DNA from: Actinomycetospora termitidis
Lineage (GTDB): Bacteria; Actinomycetota; Actinomycetes; Mycobacteriales; Pseudonocardiaceae
DNA length: 64,000 nt
Assembly (NCBI RefSeq): GCF_030286555.1
Contig: NZ_JASVWF010000006.1
Coordinates: 372,001-436,000 of the forward strand
Direction of reading: 5' to 3'
Below the pieces are notes generated by a model. That model ran no database searches. It was not told the DNA's origin and worked only from the letters and a program-made list of their open reading frames with translations. The position numbers were made by a program, and so were the translations under genes. This document shows, piece by piece, positions 18,070 to 26,460 of this stretch (positions are counted from its first letter, which is position 1; each line of letters opens with the position of its first letter).

Positions 18070-19308
18070 GTGACCCTCTCCGAGCCCCTCGAGCTGCCGT
18101 GCGGTGTGGTGCTGCCGAACCGGCTCGTCCGCGCGGCCATGACCGAGAGCATCGCCGACCGCCACGGTGACGCCTCGCCCCGGCACGAGCGGCTCTACGC
18201 GGCGGTCGCGGCCGGCGGGCCCGGGCTGGCGATCACCGGCAACGTCATGGTCGACCGGGCGCACCTGGAGCGGGCGCGCAACGTCGTCGTGGACCGCTGG
18301 ACCGACGAGGCCGCGCTGCGGCGGTGGGCGACGGCGGCCGCGGGGTCGTCCCTGGCGCCGACGATCGTGCAGCTCTCGCACCCCGGCCGGCAGACCACGC
18401 GCTACGTCAACCCGCACCCGGTGGCGCCGTCGGCCGGACCCGCCGTCGCGCTGGGCGGGGCGTACGCGAAGCCGCGCGCGCTGACCATCGTGGAGGTCGC
18501 GGACCTGCAGGAACGGTTCGTCGACGTGGCCCGGCGGGTGGTCGACGCCGGGTTCGCGGGCGTCCAGGTGCACGCGGCCCACGGCTACCTGTTGTCCTCC
18601 TTCCTCGACCCGGCCACCAACCGGCGCACGGACCCGTACGGCGGGTCACTCGCGAACCGGGCGCGGTTCCTGCTCGGCATCGTCACCGCGGCGCGCCGCG
18701 CACTGCCGGCGTCGGCGATCGTCGCGGTGAAGCTGGACGCGCGGGACGACGACGAGCTGGTCGAGCTCGGCGGGTGGCTCGAGGCCGCGGGCGCCGACCT
18801 GCTCGAGGTCTCCGGCGGGAACTACGAGCGGCCGGCGATGGTCGGGCTGGACGCCTCCGGGGCGGAGCTGACCGGTGAGCACGAGTCGCCGTTCTGGAAC
18901 TCCGCGGCGGCGCTGTCCGCGGCCGTCGACGTGCCCGTGGTGCTGACCGGCGGCTTCCGCAGCCGCGCCGAGGTGGACCGGGCGCTCGCGGCGGGGGTGT
19001 GCGCGGCGGTCGGGGTGGGGCGGCCGCTCGCGGTGCGCCCGGAGCTCGCGGGCCGCTTCGTGCGCGGGGAGGTCGACACCCTGGACCGGCCCGCGCCGCG
19101 CCTCGGCGGGCCCGCGGCGGTGCGGGCGCTGCTCGGGGCCGCCGTCGGCGCCGGGTGGCACCGGATCCAGCTCGCCCGCACGAGCCGGGGCCGCGGGCCG
19201 GCGCTGCGCCTCCCGGCCCTTGCCGCGGGCCTGGACTACAGCGTGGGCGACTGGGTACGCAGCCTCGTCGAGCGGCCGGCCCGACTGCGCCGGGCGCGGC
19301 GGGACTGA
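18070..19308 (+). CDS. Old yellow enzyme-family NADH:flavin oxidoreductase
   Basis: A 412-residue FMN barrel of the OYE family. Visible features are LPNRLVRAAMTE at the N-terminus, IVQLSHPGRQT, the active-site VHAAHGYLLSSFLDP, NRRTDPYGGSLANR and LTGGFRS for phosphate binding. It probably reduces activated alkenes or acts on aromatic or terpenoid compounds. The C-terminal tail past residue 350 is Ala/Arg-rich and slightly longer than usual. GTG start 37 bases after the DUF2156 fusion, so co-transcription is possible but not compelling. It ends ten bases before the stop of a convergent gene. Confidence 0.9.
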   Translation: MTLSEPLELPCGVVLPNRLVRAAMTESIADRHGDASPRHERLYAAVAAGGPGLAITGNVMVDRAHLERARNVVVDRWTDEAALRRWATAAAGSSLAPTIVQLSHPGRQTTRYVNPHPVAPSAGPAVALGGAYAKPRALTIVEVADLQERFVDVARRVVDAGFAGVQVHAAHGYLLSSFLDPATNRRTDPYGGSLANRARFLLGIVTAARRALPASAIVAVKLDARDDDELVELGGWLEAAGADLLEVSGGNYERPAMVGLDASGAELTGEHESPFWNSAAALSAAVDVPVVLTGGFRSRAEVDRALAAGVCAAVGVGRPLAVRPELAGRFVRGEVDTLDRPAPRLGGPAAVRALLGAAVGAGWHRIQLARTSRGRGPALRLPALAAGLDYSVGDWVRSLVERPARLRRARRD

Positions 19309-19318
19309 GCGAGGGGGC

Positions 19319-20353
19319 CTACGACAGGCCGAGCTGCCAGAGCGCCGACTCGGCCTGCGCCACGATCGCCTCGGGCCCGGTGACCTCGTCGGCGTCCGCG
19401 GCGTCGCCCATGTCGCCGGCCTGGTAGCGGGTCCACACGCCCGCGTGGATGCAGGCCGCCCGCCACCGGGCGAAGGCGATGTAGAAGTCGATGTCCGGCA
19501 GCTTCGAGCCCGACGCCTGCTCGTAGCGGGCGATGAGGTCCTCGCGGGTCGGGAAGCCGCCGAGCTGCGTGGGGTTCGGCAGGGCGGCGGGCACGGTGTC
19601 CCCGGGCTGGGACCAGGACACCAGGATGTGCCCGAGGTCGCAGTAGGGGTCGCCGATGGTGGCGAGCTCCCAGTCGAAGACCGCCGCCGCGGTCCCGTCG
19701 TCGAGATAGGAGATGTTGCCGCTGCGGAAGTCGCCGTGGGCGATCCGGTTCGCCGGCGGCTCGGGCACCCGCTCGGAGAGCGCCTGGTGGGCGCGGTCGA
19801 TCGCGGAGAGGTCCTCGACCGCCGAGGCGTGCGCCTGCCGATGCCAGCGCTTGAGCTGGCGCTCGACGAAGTTGCCGGGGCGGGCGAGGTCGTCCAGGCC
19901 GACCTCGGCCGGCTCCACCGCGTGCAGGGCCGCGAGCACGTCCATCGTGGACTCGCCGATGCGCTGCTTGACCGCGTCGTCGGGGATCCAGCCGGCGTCC
20001 TCGACGCTGTTCAGCACCCGGCCCGGCGCGAAGTCCATGACGTAGAAGTCCACACCGGCCACGTCGTGGTCGTCGCAGAACGCGACCGGCGGCGGGACCG
20101 GGACGTCGGTGGGGGCGAGCGCGGACAGGAAGCGCCACTCGCGACCCATGTCGTGCGCCGTCTCCAGCACGCCGCCGAGCGGGGGCCGGCGCAGCGCCCA
20201 GGTGGTCCCGGCGTCGTCGGAGACCCGGTAGGTCAGGTTCGACCGCCCGCCGGTGATCCGCCGGAACACCGGCTCCCCGGACACGTCCGGGACGTGGTCG
20301 AGGAACCAGGCCACGGCCTCGTCGGGAACGCCGGAATCTCCAGAACGGCTCAA
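19319..20353 (-). CDS. Phosphotransferase-family (ACAD10/11-like kinase) protein
   Basis: A 344-residue APH-fold kinase. It has FRRITGGRSNLTYRV as the ATP loop, the catalytic RIAHGDFRSGNISYL (HGDxxxxN) and VFDWELATIGDPYCDL with the magnesium-binding Asp. Relatives are fused to acyl-CoA dehydrogenases in ACAD10/11, where the kinase phosphorylates 4-hydroxyacyl-CoA, so a role in hydroxy-acid breakdown is possible. The TTG start overlaps the stop of the quinone reductase gene (TTGA in the reading direction), so the two are coupled. Confidence 0.87.
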   Translation of the reverse strand: MSRSGDSGVPDEAVAWFLDHVPDVSGEPVFRRITGGRSNLTYRVSDDAGTTWALRRPPLGGVLETAHDMGREWRFLSALAPTDVPVPPPVAFCDDHDVAGVDFYVMDFAPGRVLNSVEDAGWIPDDAVKQRIGESTMDVLAALHAVEPAEVGLDDLARPGNFVERQLKRWHRQAHASAVEDLSAIDRAHQALSERVPEPPANRIAHGDFRSGNISYLDDGTAAAVFDWELATIGDPYCDLGHILVSWSQPGDTVPAALPNPTQLGGFPTREDLIARYEQASGSKLPDIDFYIAFARWRAACIHAGVWTRYQAGDMGDAADADEVTGPEAIVAQAESALWQLGLS

Positions 20354-21339
20354 GGGGTCACCACGATCTTCCCGACCTGGGCGTTCGACTCCAGGTACTC
20401 GTGCGCCTCCACGATCGAGTCCAGCCCGGCGAACACCCGGTCGACCTGCGGGGCGAAGTCGCCGGAGCGCAGCCCGGCGCCCACGAACTCGCCCGCGCGG
20501 CGCAGTCGCTCCTCGTCGTGCGTCATCGCGAAGAGGGTATAGCTGCGCATCCAGAGATCCGGCAACGTCTCGGCGGGGAAGATCGTCGGCTGCCCGGAGA
20601 GCAGGCCGTGGATCGTGACGACGCCCCCGCGCGCGGTCGCGCGGCACAGGTCCGCCACGCCGGGGCCCGCGACGGCGTCGAAGACGTGCTCGACCCCGCG
20701 ACCGCCGGTGATCTCCAGGACCCGCTCGACGAGGTCCTGCTCGCCGGTTGCGACGACGTGCGCCGCCCCGGCGTCGAGCAGCTGGGCGGCCTTCGACGAC
20801 GAGCGGGAGGTCGCGATCGGGATCGCGCCGACCCGCCGGGCGACCGCCATCGCGGCGAGCCCCACGCTGGAGGTGGCGGCCGTGATCAGGACGTGGTCGC
20901 CGGCGCGCAGCCCGCCGGTCTCCACCAGCCCGCCGTACCCGACGAGGAACGGCATCCAGACCGCCGCGCCGTCGACCCAGCTCGTCGTCTCCGGCAGCGG
21001 GACGACCGACCGGGCCGGGACCAGGGCCTTCTCGGCGTACACCCCGTAGTCGTTCATCGAGAAGCCCGGCACCACGCTCACGCGATCGCCGACCGAGAAG
21101 CGGCCCGGTGCACCCACGGCCGACACCGTGCCGCTGCACTCGTAGCCCAACCCCGCGGGGAGCCTCGTCTGTTCGATGTAGGTCCCGCGCCGGAACATCG
21201 ACTCCGCCCGGTTGAGTCCGATCGCGGCGACGTCGACGACGAGCTCGTCGGGCGCCGGACGCGGGTCCTCGCGCTCGACCACCTCCAGCACCGACGGGTC
21301 GCCCAGCTCGGAGAACCGCACCGTCCTCGTCATGATCAC
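20350..21339 (-). CDS. Zinc-less alcohol dehydrogenase/NADPH:quinone reductase-type MDR protein
   Basis: A 329-residue medium-chain dehydrogenase/reductase. It has VDVAAIGLNRAESMFRRG, GLGYECSGTVSAVG, a nucleotide-binding ITAATSSVGLAAMAVA and a DAVAGPGV segment, and lacks the structural-zinc cysteines, which fits the quinone oxidoreductase branch. It reduces quinones or enones with NADPH. It is divergent from a TetR gene whose start is only about 80 bases away, so that regulator may control both sides. Confidence 0.88.
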   Translation of the reverse strand: MIMTRTVRFSELGDPSVLEVVEREDPRPAPDELVVDVAAIGLNRAESMFRRGTYIEQTRLPAGLGYECSGTVSAVGAPGRFSVGDRVSVVPGFSMNDYGVYAEKALVPARSVVPLPETTSWVDGAAVWMPFLVGYGGLVETGGLRAGDHVLITAATSSVGLAAMAVARRVGAIPIATSRSSSKAAQLLDAGAAHVVATGEQDLVERVLEITGGRGVEHVFDAVAGPGVADLCRATARGGVVTIHGLLSGQPTIFPAETLPDLWMRSYTLFAMTHDEERLRRAGEFVGAGLRSGDFAPQVDRVFAGLDSIVEAHEYLESNAQVGKIVVTP

Positions 21340-21417
21340 CGATGGTGCCCGCCGGGCGCGCCCCGCGCACCCTCTTCCCGGACGGGCCGCCCGGGTCTAC
21401 CGTGACCGTATGACCCG

Positions 21418-22113
21418 ATGCGAAAACTGGTCATCATGACCGAGGAGCGCGGACGCCGGGTCCTCGACGCCGCCGGCGAGCTCCTGCTCGCCCACGGCTA
21501 CCGCAAGGTGACGATCTCCGACGTCGCGGAGCGGGCCGCCGTCGGGAAGGGCACGGTCTACCTGCACTGGCCGAGCAAGGCCGAGCTGTTCGCGACGGTG
21601 CTGGTGCGCGAGGGGGTCGAGCTCGGGCGCGCGTTCGTGGCGTCGTTGCGGCGCGATCCCGGCGAGGTCCTGCTGCACCGGACCATGCGGTCGTCGTTCC
21701 TCATCGTGATGGCCCGCCCGCTCGCCCGGGCGCTCTACACCGCCGACACCGCGCTGCTCGGCAGCCTGATCACGGACACGAAGACGGGGACGGCCCTGAC
21801 CCGCGGCAACGCGGGCTACCACCCCCGCCACCTCGGCCTGATGCACCGCCACGGCCTGATCGCGGACGACCCGGCCACCGACCCGGAGCTGTCCTACCGC
21901 CTCACGGCCACGGCGTGGGGCTTCTTCGCCCTCGACGCGCTCGTCGAGGCCCCGCTCGACCTGACCGGACGCGCCGACGCCCTCGCCACCACGATGCGCC
22001 GCGCCTTCGAACCGGCCCGGCTGCCCGACCACGACGCGCTCGTGGTCGCGGCCGCCGAGATCGCCGACCTCTACGACGCCCAGCTCACCGAGCTGGGCGC
22101 CTCCCTGCCCTGA
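21418..22113 (+). CDS. TetR-family regulator
   Basis: A 231-residue TetR protein with HTH KVTISDVAERAAVGKGTVYL at about residues 35-55 and a long ligand domain. It sits 18 bases before the cytochrome P450 gene on the same strand and divergent from the quinone reductase, so it probably controls the P450 and perhaps the reductase/kinase pair. The ATG at 21418 is used; an internal ATG at 21436 is an alternative. Confidence 0.9.
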   Translation: MRKLVIMTEERGRRVLDAAGELLLAHGYRKVTISDVAERAAVGKGTVYLHWPSKAELFATVLVREGVELGRAFVASLRRDPGEVLLHRTMRSSFLIVMARPLARALYTADTALLGSLITDTKTGTALTRGNAGYHPRHLGLMHRHGLIADDPATDPELSYRLTATAWGFFALDALVEAPLDLTGRADALATTMRRAFEPARLPDHDALVVAAAEIADLYDAQLTELGASLP

Positions 22114-22131
22114 CGCCCTCGAGGAGGGGTC

Positions 22132-23328
22132 ATGACCACCACCGAGCTCGAACCCGCCGACACGGTTCCCCCCGACACCACCGACGAGCCCGCCCTGCTC
22201 GCCTGGCTCGCCGGGATGCGCACCGCCCACCCCGTCTGGCGCGACCGCTACGGCATGTACCACGTGTTCCGCCAGGCCGACGTCCTCGGCGTGCTGCGCG
22301 ACCCCGCCCGCTTCTCGTCGGAGACCTCCCGTCTGGCGCCCTCGGCCAAGCAGGTCTCGCGGGGGATGCTCACCCAGATCGACCCGCCCGAGCACCGGCG
22401 GCTGCGCTCGGTCGTCTCCACGGCGTTCACACCCAAGCGCGTGGCCGACCTGGAGCCGCGCATCCGCGAGATCACCCGGCGGCTCCTCGATGCCGTTCCC
22501 GACGCCGGATCGTTCGACCTGGTCGACTCCCTCGCCTTCCCGCTGCCCGTCACCGTGATCGCGGAGATGCTCGGCCTGCCGGACGACGACCACCCGCTCT
22601 TCCGGACGTGGGCCGACCGTCTCTTCTCCATGCAGGTCGACGACCCGTCGGACCCGTCGCTGGGCGAACGGGTCGCGGAGGCGATGGCCGACATCCGCAC
22701 CTACCTCACCGCGCGCGTGCAGGAACGCCGGGCGGCGCCGACCGACGACCTGATCTCCGCGCTCGTCGAGGCCGGGCTGGACGACGAGGAGGGGGCGAAC
22801 TTCTCGCTGCTCCTCCTGCTCGCCGGGCACATCACGACCACGGTGCTGCTCGGCAACGCCGTGCGGACCTTCGCCGAGCACCCCGGGGTGTGGGAGGGCC
22901 TGCGCGCGGACCCGTCGACGATCCCGGCGGCGATCGAGGAGGTCCTGCGGCTGCGGAGCCCGTTCGTCATGGCGGGTCGGGTGACCACGGAGCCCGTGGA
23001 GATCGCGGGCGTCACGATCCCGGCCGACCGCTTCGTCGTGACGTGGATGCTCTCGGCCAACCGCGACGAGCGGGCGTTCGCCGAGCCGGAGGCGTTCGTC
23101 CTGGACCGGGGGATCGGTGGTGGCGCGCAGACCGCGTTCGGACACGGCGTGCACTTCTGCCTGGGTGCCCCGCTCGCCCGACTGGAGGGTCGGGTCGCCC
23201 TGGAGGAGCTGACCGCCCGGTACTCCGCGCTGTCGCCGACGGAGGTCTCGATGGGGGCACTCGAGCCCTACCCGCGTGGGGTGCTCGGGGTGCGCCGCCT
23301 GCCGGTGAAGGGTGTGCGGAGCTACTGA
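22132..23328 (+). CDS. Cytochrome P450
   Basis: A 398-residue soluble class I P450. It has the I-helix LLLLAGHITTT, the K-helix ExxR in IEEVLRLRSP, and the haem-binding FGHGVHFCLGAPLAR. In the I-helix the residue before the conserved Thr pair is Ile instead of the usual Glu/Asp; some actinomycete macrolide-type P450s share this. It needs a ferredoxin and reductase, neither of which is next to it. GAGGAGGGG precedes the ATG. The substrate is unknown; co-location with TetR and a quinone reductase suggests xenobiotic or lipid oxidation. Confidence 0.93.
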   Translation: MTTTELEPADTVPPDTTDEPALLAWLAGMRTAHPVWRDRYGMYHVFRQADVLGVLRDPARFSSETSRLAPSAKQVSRGMLTQIDPPEHRRLRSVVSTAFTPKRVADLEPRIREITRRLLDAVPDAGSFDLVDSLAFPLPVTVIAEMLGLPDDDHPLFRTWADRLFSMQVDDPSDPSLGERVAEAMADIRTYLTARVQERRAAPTDDLISALVEAGLDDEEGANFSLLLLLAGHITTTVLLGNAVRTFAEHPGVWEGLRADPSTIPAAIEEVLRLRSPFVMAGRVTTEPVEIAGVTIPADRFVVTWMLSANRDERAFAEPEAFVLDRGIGGGAQTAFGHGVHFCLGAPLARLEGRVALEELTARYSALSPTEVSMGALEPYPRGVLGVRRLPVKGVRSY

Positions 23329-23376
23329 AGGTGACCGGGTGCCGAGCCTTTCTCACGGTGCGTCACACTGACGCGC

Positions 23377-23949
23377 GTGACGACCGGGACCGCACCGCGC
23401 GTGCTCCTCGCGATGGCCTGCCTCGTCGGGCTGCTCGGGGCGGTCGCGGTGCTGTCCGGGGCGGTTCCGGTCGGCCCGGCCGGGGCGGCGCCCCCGGTCG
23501 CGGTGGGCCCGGCCGTGTCACCCGCGGCGGCCCCCGACTCGCTGGCGACCGCGCCCACGGGGGAGCCCGCGACGGTGCTCGCGGTGGCCGACCCGGTGAC
23601 CGTCGACGTCCGGCTCGAGGGCGGCCGCACGCTGCGGGTTCGCGCTCTCGGGGTGCAGCCGCCGGAGCGGTGCTACGCCGACGAGGCGCTGCAGTTCGCC
23701 CGGACGACCCTGGCCGGGCGCGCGGTGATGCTCGTCGGCGACGGCCGTGCGGACCGGTTCTCCCGCGCCCTGGCGTGGGTGTCGATGCCGCAGGGCGACT
23801 ACGCCGTGGTGGCCGCCGAGGCCGGGGTGGTCACCACCTACGCGGCGGACGCGCCGCGTGAACGGATGCCCGCGGTGCGTGCCGCGGCGGCCCGGGCGGA
23901 GAAGGCGGGGCGCGGCCTCTGGGGCCCGCCGTGCACCTCCGGCCCGTGA
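23377..23949 (+). CDS. Secreted nuclease-like protein (SNase fold)
   Basis: A 190-residue protein with a long N-terminal hydrophobic signal segment (about residues 8-37, ending AGAAPP) and a proline/alanine linker. The C-terminal domain from about residue 62 resembles the staphylococcal-nuclease fold: VTVDVRLEGGRTLRVRALGV, then PPERCY with the conserved Glu, RFSRALAWVSM for the second Arg, and RAEKAGRGLWG, the usual family ending. One of the active-site acidic residues (the Asp in the IDTPE-like motif) is replaced, so activity is uncertain. GTG start. Confidence 0.72.
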   Translation: MTTGTAPRVLLAMACLVGLLGAVAVLSGAVPVGPAGAAPPVAVGPAVSPAAAPDSLATAPTGEPATVLAVADPVTVDVRLEGGRTLRVRALGVQPPERCYADEALQFARTTLAGRAVMLVGDGRADRFSRALAWVSMPQGDYAVVAAEAGVVTTYAADAPRERMPAVRAAAARAEKAGRGLWGPPCTSGP

Positions 23950-23982
23950 GGTCGCGGGCTGGCGCGTAACCGGTCGCGCATC

Positions 23983-24041
23983 CGCGAGAGGTACATCAGG
24001 CACGTCGGGGCGCCGGCGGGGGTGCCTCACGTGCCTCTCGT
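23983..24041. terminator. Imperfect hairpin (family 2, copy 1)
   Basis: Arms CGAGAGGTACATCAGGCAC and its imperfect complement enclose an 18-base GC-rich loop, 35 bases after the nuclease stop. The arm closely matches the tandem copies at 36576-36635 and 36659-36716. The rest of the 255-base gap up to the transporter gene shows no credible gene. Confidence 0.6.
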
Positions 24042-24204
24042 GGGTGGGTCGCGGGCGGCGCGGGCGCGAGGTCGACGTGGCGCAGGATCCGCGGCTCGGG
24101 TCCCTGCGTGGTGTGGTTCTCGCAGGTGTCGTGGTCACATGGCGGGGGTACCTGCCGACCCGGCGGGCGTGACCTCGGGCCGCCGACCCGGGTGAGGAGG
24201 TCCC

Positions 24205-25080
24205 GTGTCGCTGCTGGCCGGGATCCTCCTGGCGGTGGCCGCAGCCGCGGGCAACGCGATCGGCTCGGTGCTGCAGCGCTCGGCCTCCCGCCACCACGAC
24301 CCGTCCCTGCGCTGGTGGGAGGGCCTGCTCGCGCTCCTGCGCCGGCCGGCGTGGCTCGCGGGCATCCTGGCGCACGTCGTGGGGTTCGCCTTCCAGGCGG
24401 TCGCCCTCGCGACGGCGCCGATCACCGTCGTGCAACCGGTCCTGGTCGTCGAGCTGCCGTTCACCCTCGTGCTGGGCGCCCTGCTGATCAGCGCGCCGCT
24501 CGGTCGGCGCGCGTGGATCGCGGTGGCGACGATGGCCGTGGGCGTCGCGCTCTTCCTCGCCTGCCTCGTCCCCGAGGGTGGCGACCCGCGGACCACGCCT
24601 CCGGCCGCCTGGGCGGTGGGCACGGCCGTCGTCCTGCTCGTGCTCGGGGTGTTGCTCGTCCTCGGGCGTGCCGGACGCGGGCGGCGCCGCGCACTCTGGT
24701 TCGGCGTCGCCACCGGGGTGACCTACGGCTACAACGCCGCGCTCATGGCCGGACTCGGACCGGCCTACGCCGGCGGAGTCGGCGAGGTCCTCGTGACGTG
24801 GCAGTTCTACGGCGTCCTCGTCGGAGGCACGGTGTCGTTCCTTTTCCTCCAGCAGGCACTCCAGGCCGGCGACCTGCTCTGGGCCCAGCCCGGGATCACC
24901 CTCGCCAATCCGTTCGTCGCCGTCATCTGGGGGCTCGCGGTCTTCGGCGAGCGCATCGCGCTCGACCTCCGGGCCCTCGGCCTCCTCGGCGGCGTGGTGG
25001 CGATCGTGGTGGGCACGGTCGTGCTCAGCCGCGTCGAGGAGGAGGTCGAGGAGGAGGTCGACGACCGCGAGCCCGGCTGA
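24205..25080 (+). CDS. DMT-superfamily (EamA-like) transporter
   Basis: A 291-residue membrane protein with about nine or ten hydrophobic helices. It starts with SLLAGILLAVAAAAGNAIGS, has APITVVQPVLVVELPFTLVL in the first repeat and AQPGITLANPFVAVIWGLAVFGE in the second, as in drug/metabolite transporters related to the actinomycete DMT group. It ends in an acidic tail, VEEEVEEEVDDREPG. GAGGAGG lies five bases before the GTG. The cargo is unknown. Confidence 0.85.
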   Translation: MSLLAGILLAVAAAAGNAIGSVLQRSASRHHDPSLRWWEGLLALLRRPAWLAGILAHVVGFAFQAVALATAPITVVQPVLVVELPFTLVLGALLISAPLGRRAWIAVATMAVGVALFLACLVPEGGDPRTTPPAAWAVGTAVVLLVLGVLLVLGRAGRGRRRALWFGVATGVTYGYNAALMAGLGPAYAGGVGEVLVTWQFYGVLVGGTVSFLFLQQALQAGDLLWAQPGITLANPFVAVIWGLAVFGERIALDLRALGLLGGVVAIVVGTVVLSRVEEEVEEEVDDREPG

Positions 25081-25088
25081 CCGGTCAG
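25077..25088. repeat. CTGACCGGTCAG palindrome, copy 1
   Basis: A 12-bp perfect palindrome that contains the stop codons of both convergent genes (DMT transporter and DUF6247). The identical 12-mer, within a longer shared GGCTGACCGGTCAG context, recurs at 25472-25483. Confidence 0.5.
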
Positions 25089-25399
25089 ACCCCGGCCCGG
25101 TGGCGCGTCAGCTCGAACGGTTCGTCCTCCGGGGTCGCCTCTCCGGTGACGATCTCGGCCCACTGCCGGACCCCGCTCCGGAACCCGACCGGGTCTCTCC
25201 ACACCATGACGACGACCCGGTAGTGCTCGATGAGGTCGAGCAGGGCGGTCAGGTCGAGGGAGGTACGCGCATCCTCGAGTGCCGACTCGTACTCGGCGAC
25301 GAAGCGGCTGCGCTCCGGCTCGGGAAGGCGGTCGCGCACCTGAGCCGGGGATGCCCCGCGCTGCAGTGGCCCGTCGTCCGGGACCGGGTCGGCCGTCAT
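25085..25399 (-). CDS. DUF6247-family protein
   Basis: A 104-residue protein that reads GASPAQVRDRLPEPERSRF, then EYESALEDARTSLDLTAL and LIEHYRVVVMVWRDPVGF, which I recognise as the actinomycete DUF6247 pattern. The function is unknown; members often lie near toxin-antitoxin-like genes, but no toxin is visible next to this one. It ends five bases from the DMT transporter stop. It starts at the ATG at 25399 within a gap of 80 bases to the next gene on the same strand. Confidence 0.8.
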   Translation of the reverse strand: MTADPVPDDGPLQRGASPAQVRDRLPEPERSRFVAEYESALEDARTSLDLTALLDLIEHYRVVVMVWRDPVGFRSGVRQWAEIVTGEATPEDEPFELTRHRAGV

Positions 25400-25471
25400 G
25401 GCTGCAGAGTAGCGAGGACTCCCGACGGCCAGGTGCCGATCAGCGCAGCACTGGGGCCGGTTCGGCACCGG

Positions 25472-25483
25472 CTGACCGGTCAG
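25472..25483. repeat. CTGACCGGTCAG palindrome, copy 2
   Basis: An identical copy of the 12-mer at 25077-25088. It overlaps the stop codon of the alpha/beta hydrolase gene. The two copies bracket the DUF6247 gene and are 395 bases apart. Confidence 0.5.
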
Positions 25484-26460
25484 GTCCCGACGGCGTCCCG
25501 GAGCGCGGTGACCATGCGGCCCCGGAAGGCCCGCATGCTCGCCGCGTCCGGGACGTTCGCATCGGCGCCGTGGTACATCCCGGGCTCGACGTGCAGCTCG
25601 ACCGGGACCCCGGAAGCACGCAGGCGGCCGGCGTAGGAGACGTCCTCGTCGTGGAACAGGTCCTGGTCGCCGACCCCGATCCACGTGGGCGGGAGCCCCG
25701 CGAGGTCCCGACGGCGGGCCGGGGCGGCCCCGTCGGGCACGCCGGGGGCGCCCGCGGGGCCACCGACGTAGGCCGTCCACGCCCGCTTATTCATCCGCGC
25801 GTCCCACACGAAGCGTCCCCGACCGCCGGGGACCGGGGCGAGCGCGGTCCGGTCGTCGAGCATCGGGTACTCGAGCAGCGCGAACGCGACCGGCCGGCCC
25901 TCGTCGTGGGCCCGGTGCACCGTCGCCGCCGCGAGCCCGCCGCCGGCGCTCGCCCCGCCGACCACGATCCGGTCCGGGTCGACGCCGAGCTCGGCCGCGT
26001 GGTCCTGCAGCCAGCACAGCGCCGCGAAGCAGTCGTCGAGGTCGGCCGGGAACGGGTCCTCCGGGGCGAGCCGGTAGTCCACGCTCACGACCGGCACGCC
26101 GGCCTCGCGGACGAAGCGGCTGCACAGGTCGTGGTCCATGCCCGGGTGCCCGAGGAGGTGCCCACCGCCGTGGATCCACAGCAGCGCCCCGGTCGGCCCG
26201 GACCGCGACTCGTCGTCGTAGACCAGGACCGGGACGTCGCCGGGCACCGTCCGCTCGGTGACCGTGACCCCGGGCAGGAGCTCAGTGTCCCGCCGCATCC
26301 GCTCGCGCAGGGTCGGGAGGACACCGAGCGGCACCCACCCGAACGAGATCGCCAGGCGCGGCGAGCGCAGCTCCGGGGCGACGCGGCCGAGGGCACGCAC
26401 CATCCCGAGCAGCCACGTGCCGACCACGAGGGCGAGCACCGCCGCCAGGAGCTTCTTCAC
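25480..26460 (-). CDS. Alpha/beta hydrolase, hormone-sensitive lipase-type esterase
   Basis: A 326-residue esterase. It carries the oxyanion IHGGGHLLG, VSVDYRLAPEDPFPA, the nucleophile GGASAGGG, a DQDLFHDEDV acid region and a final MYHGAD with the catalytic His. The first 20 residues (KKLLAAVLALVVGTWLL) form a signal or anchor helix, so it is probably exported or membrane-tethered. It hydrolyses short acyl esters. The GTG start overlaps the FAD-oxidase stop (GTGA), so the pair forms one operon. Confidence 0.9.
   Translation of the reverse strand: MKKLLAAVLALVVGTWLLGMVRALGRVAPELRSPRLAISFGWVPLGVLPTLRERMRRDTELLPGVTVTERTVPGDVPVLVYDDESRSGPTGALLWIHGGGHLLGHPGMDHDLCSRFVREAGVPVVSVDYRLAPEDPFPADLDDCFAALCWLQDHAAELGVDPDRIVVGGASAGGGLAAATVHRAHDEGRPVAFALLEYPMLDDRTALAPVPGGRGRFVWDARMNKRAWTAYVGGPAGAPGVPDGAAPARRRDLAGLPPTWIGVGDQDLFHDEDVSYAGRLRASGVPVELHVEPGMYHGADANVPDAASMRAFRGRMVTALRDAVGT

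Noticed and set aside
22900-23200. P450 judged inactive because the I-helix acid is Ile
   Set aside because: Haem Cys, ExxR and Thr are intact, and related actinomycete P450s share the AGHxTTT pattern.
25077-25483. The paired 12-mers as attachment sites of a mobile element
   Set aside because: No integrase, and the enclosed DUF6247 gene has codon use like its neighbours.
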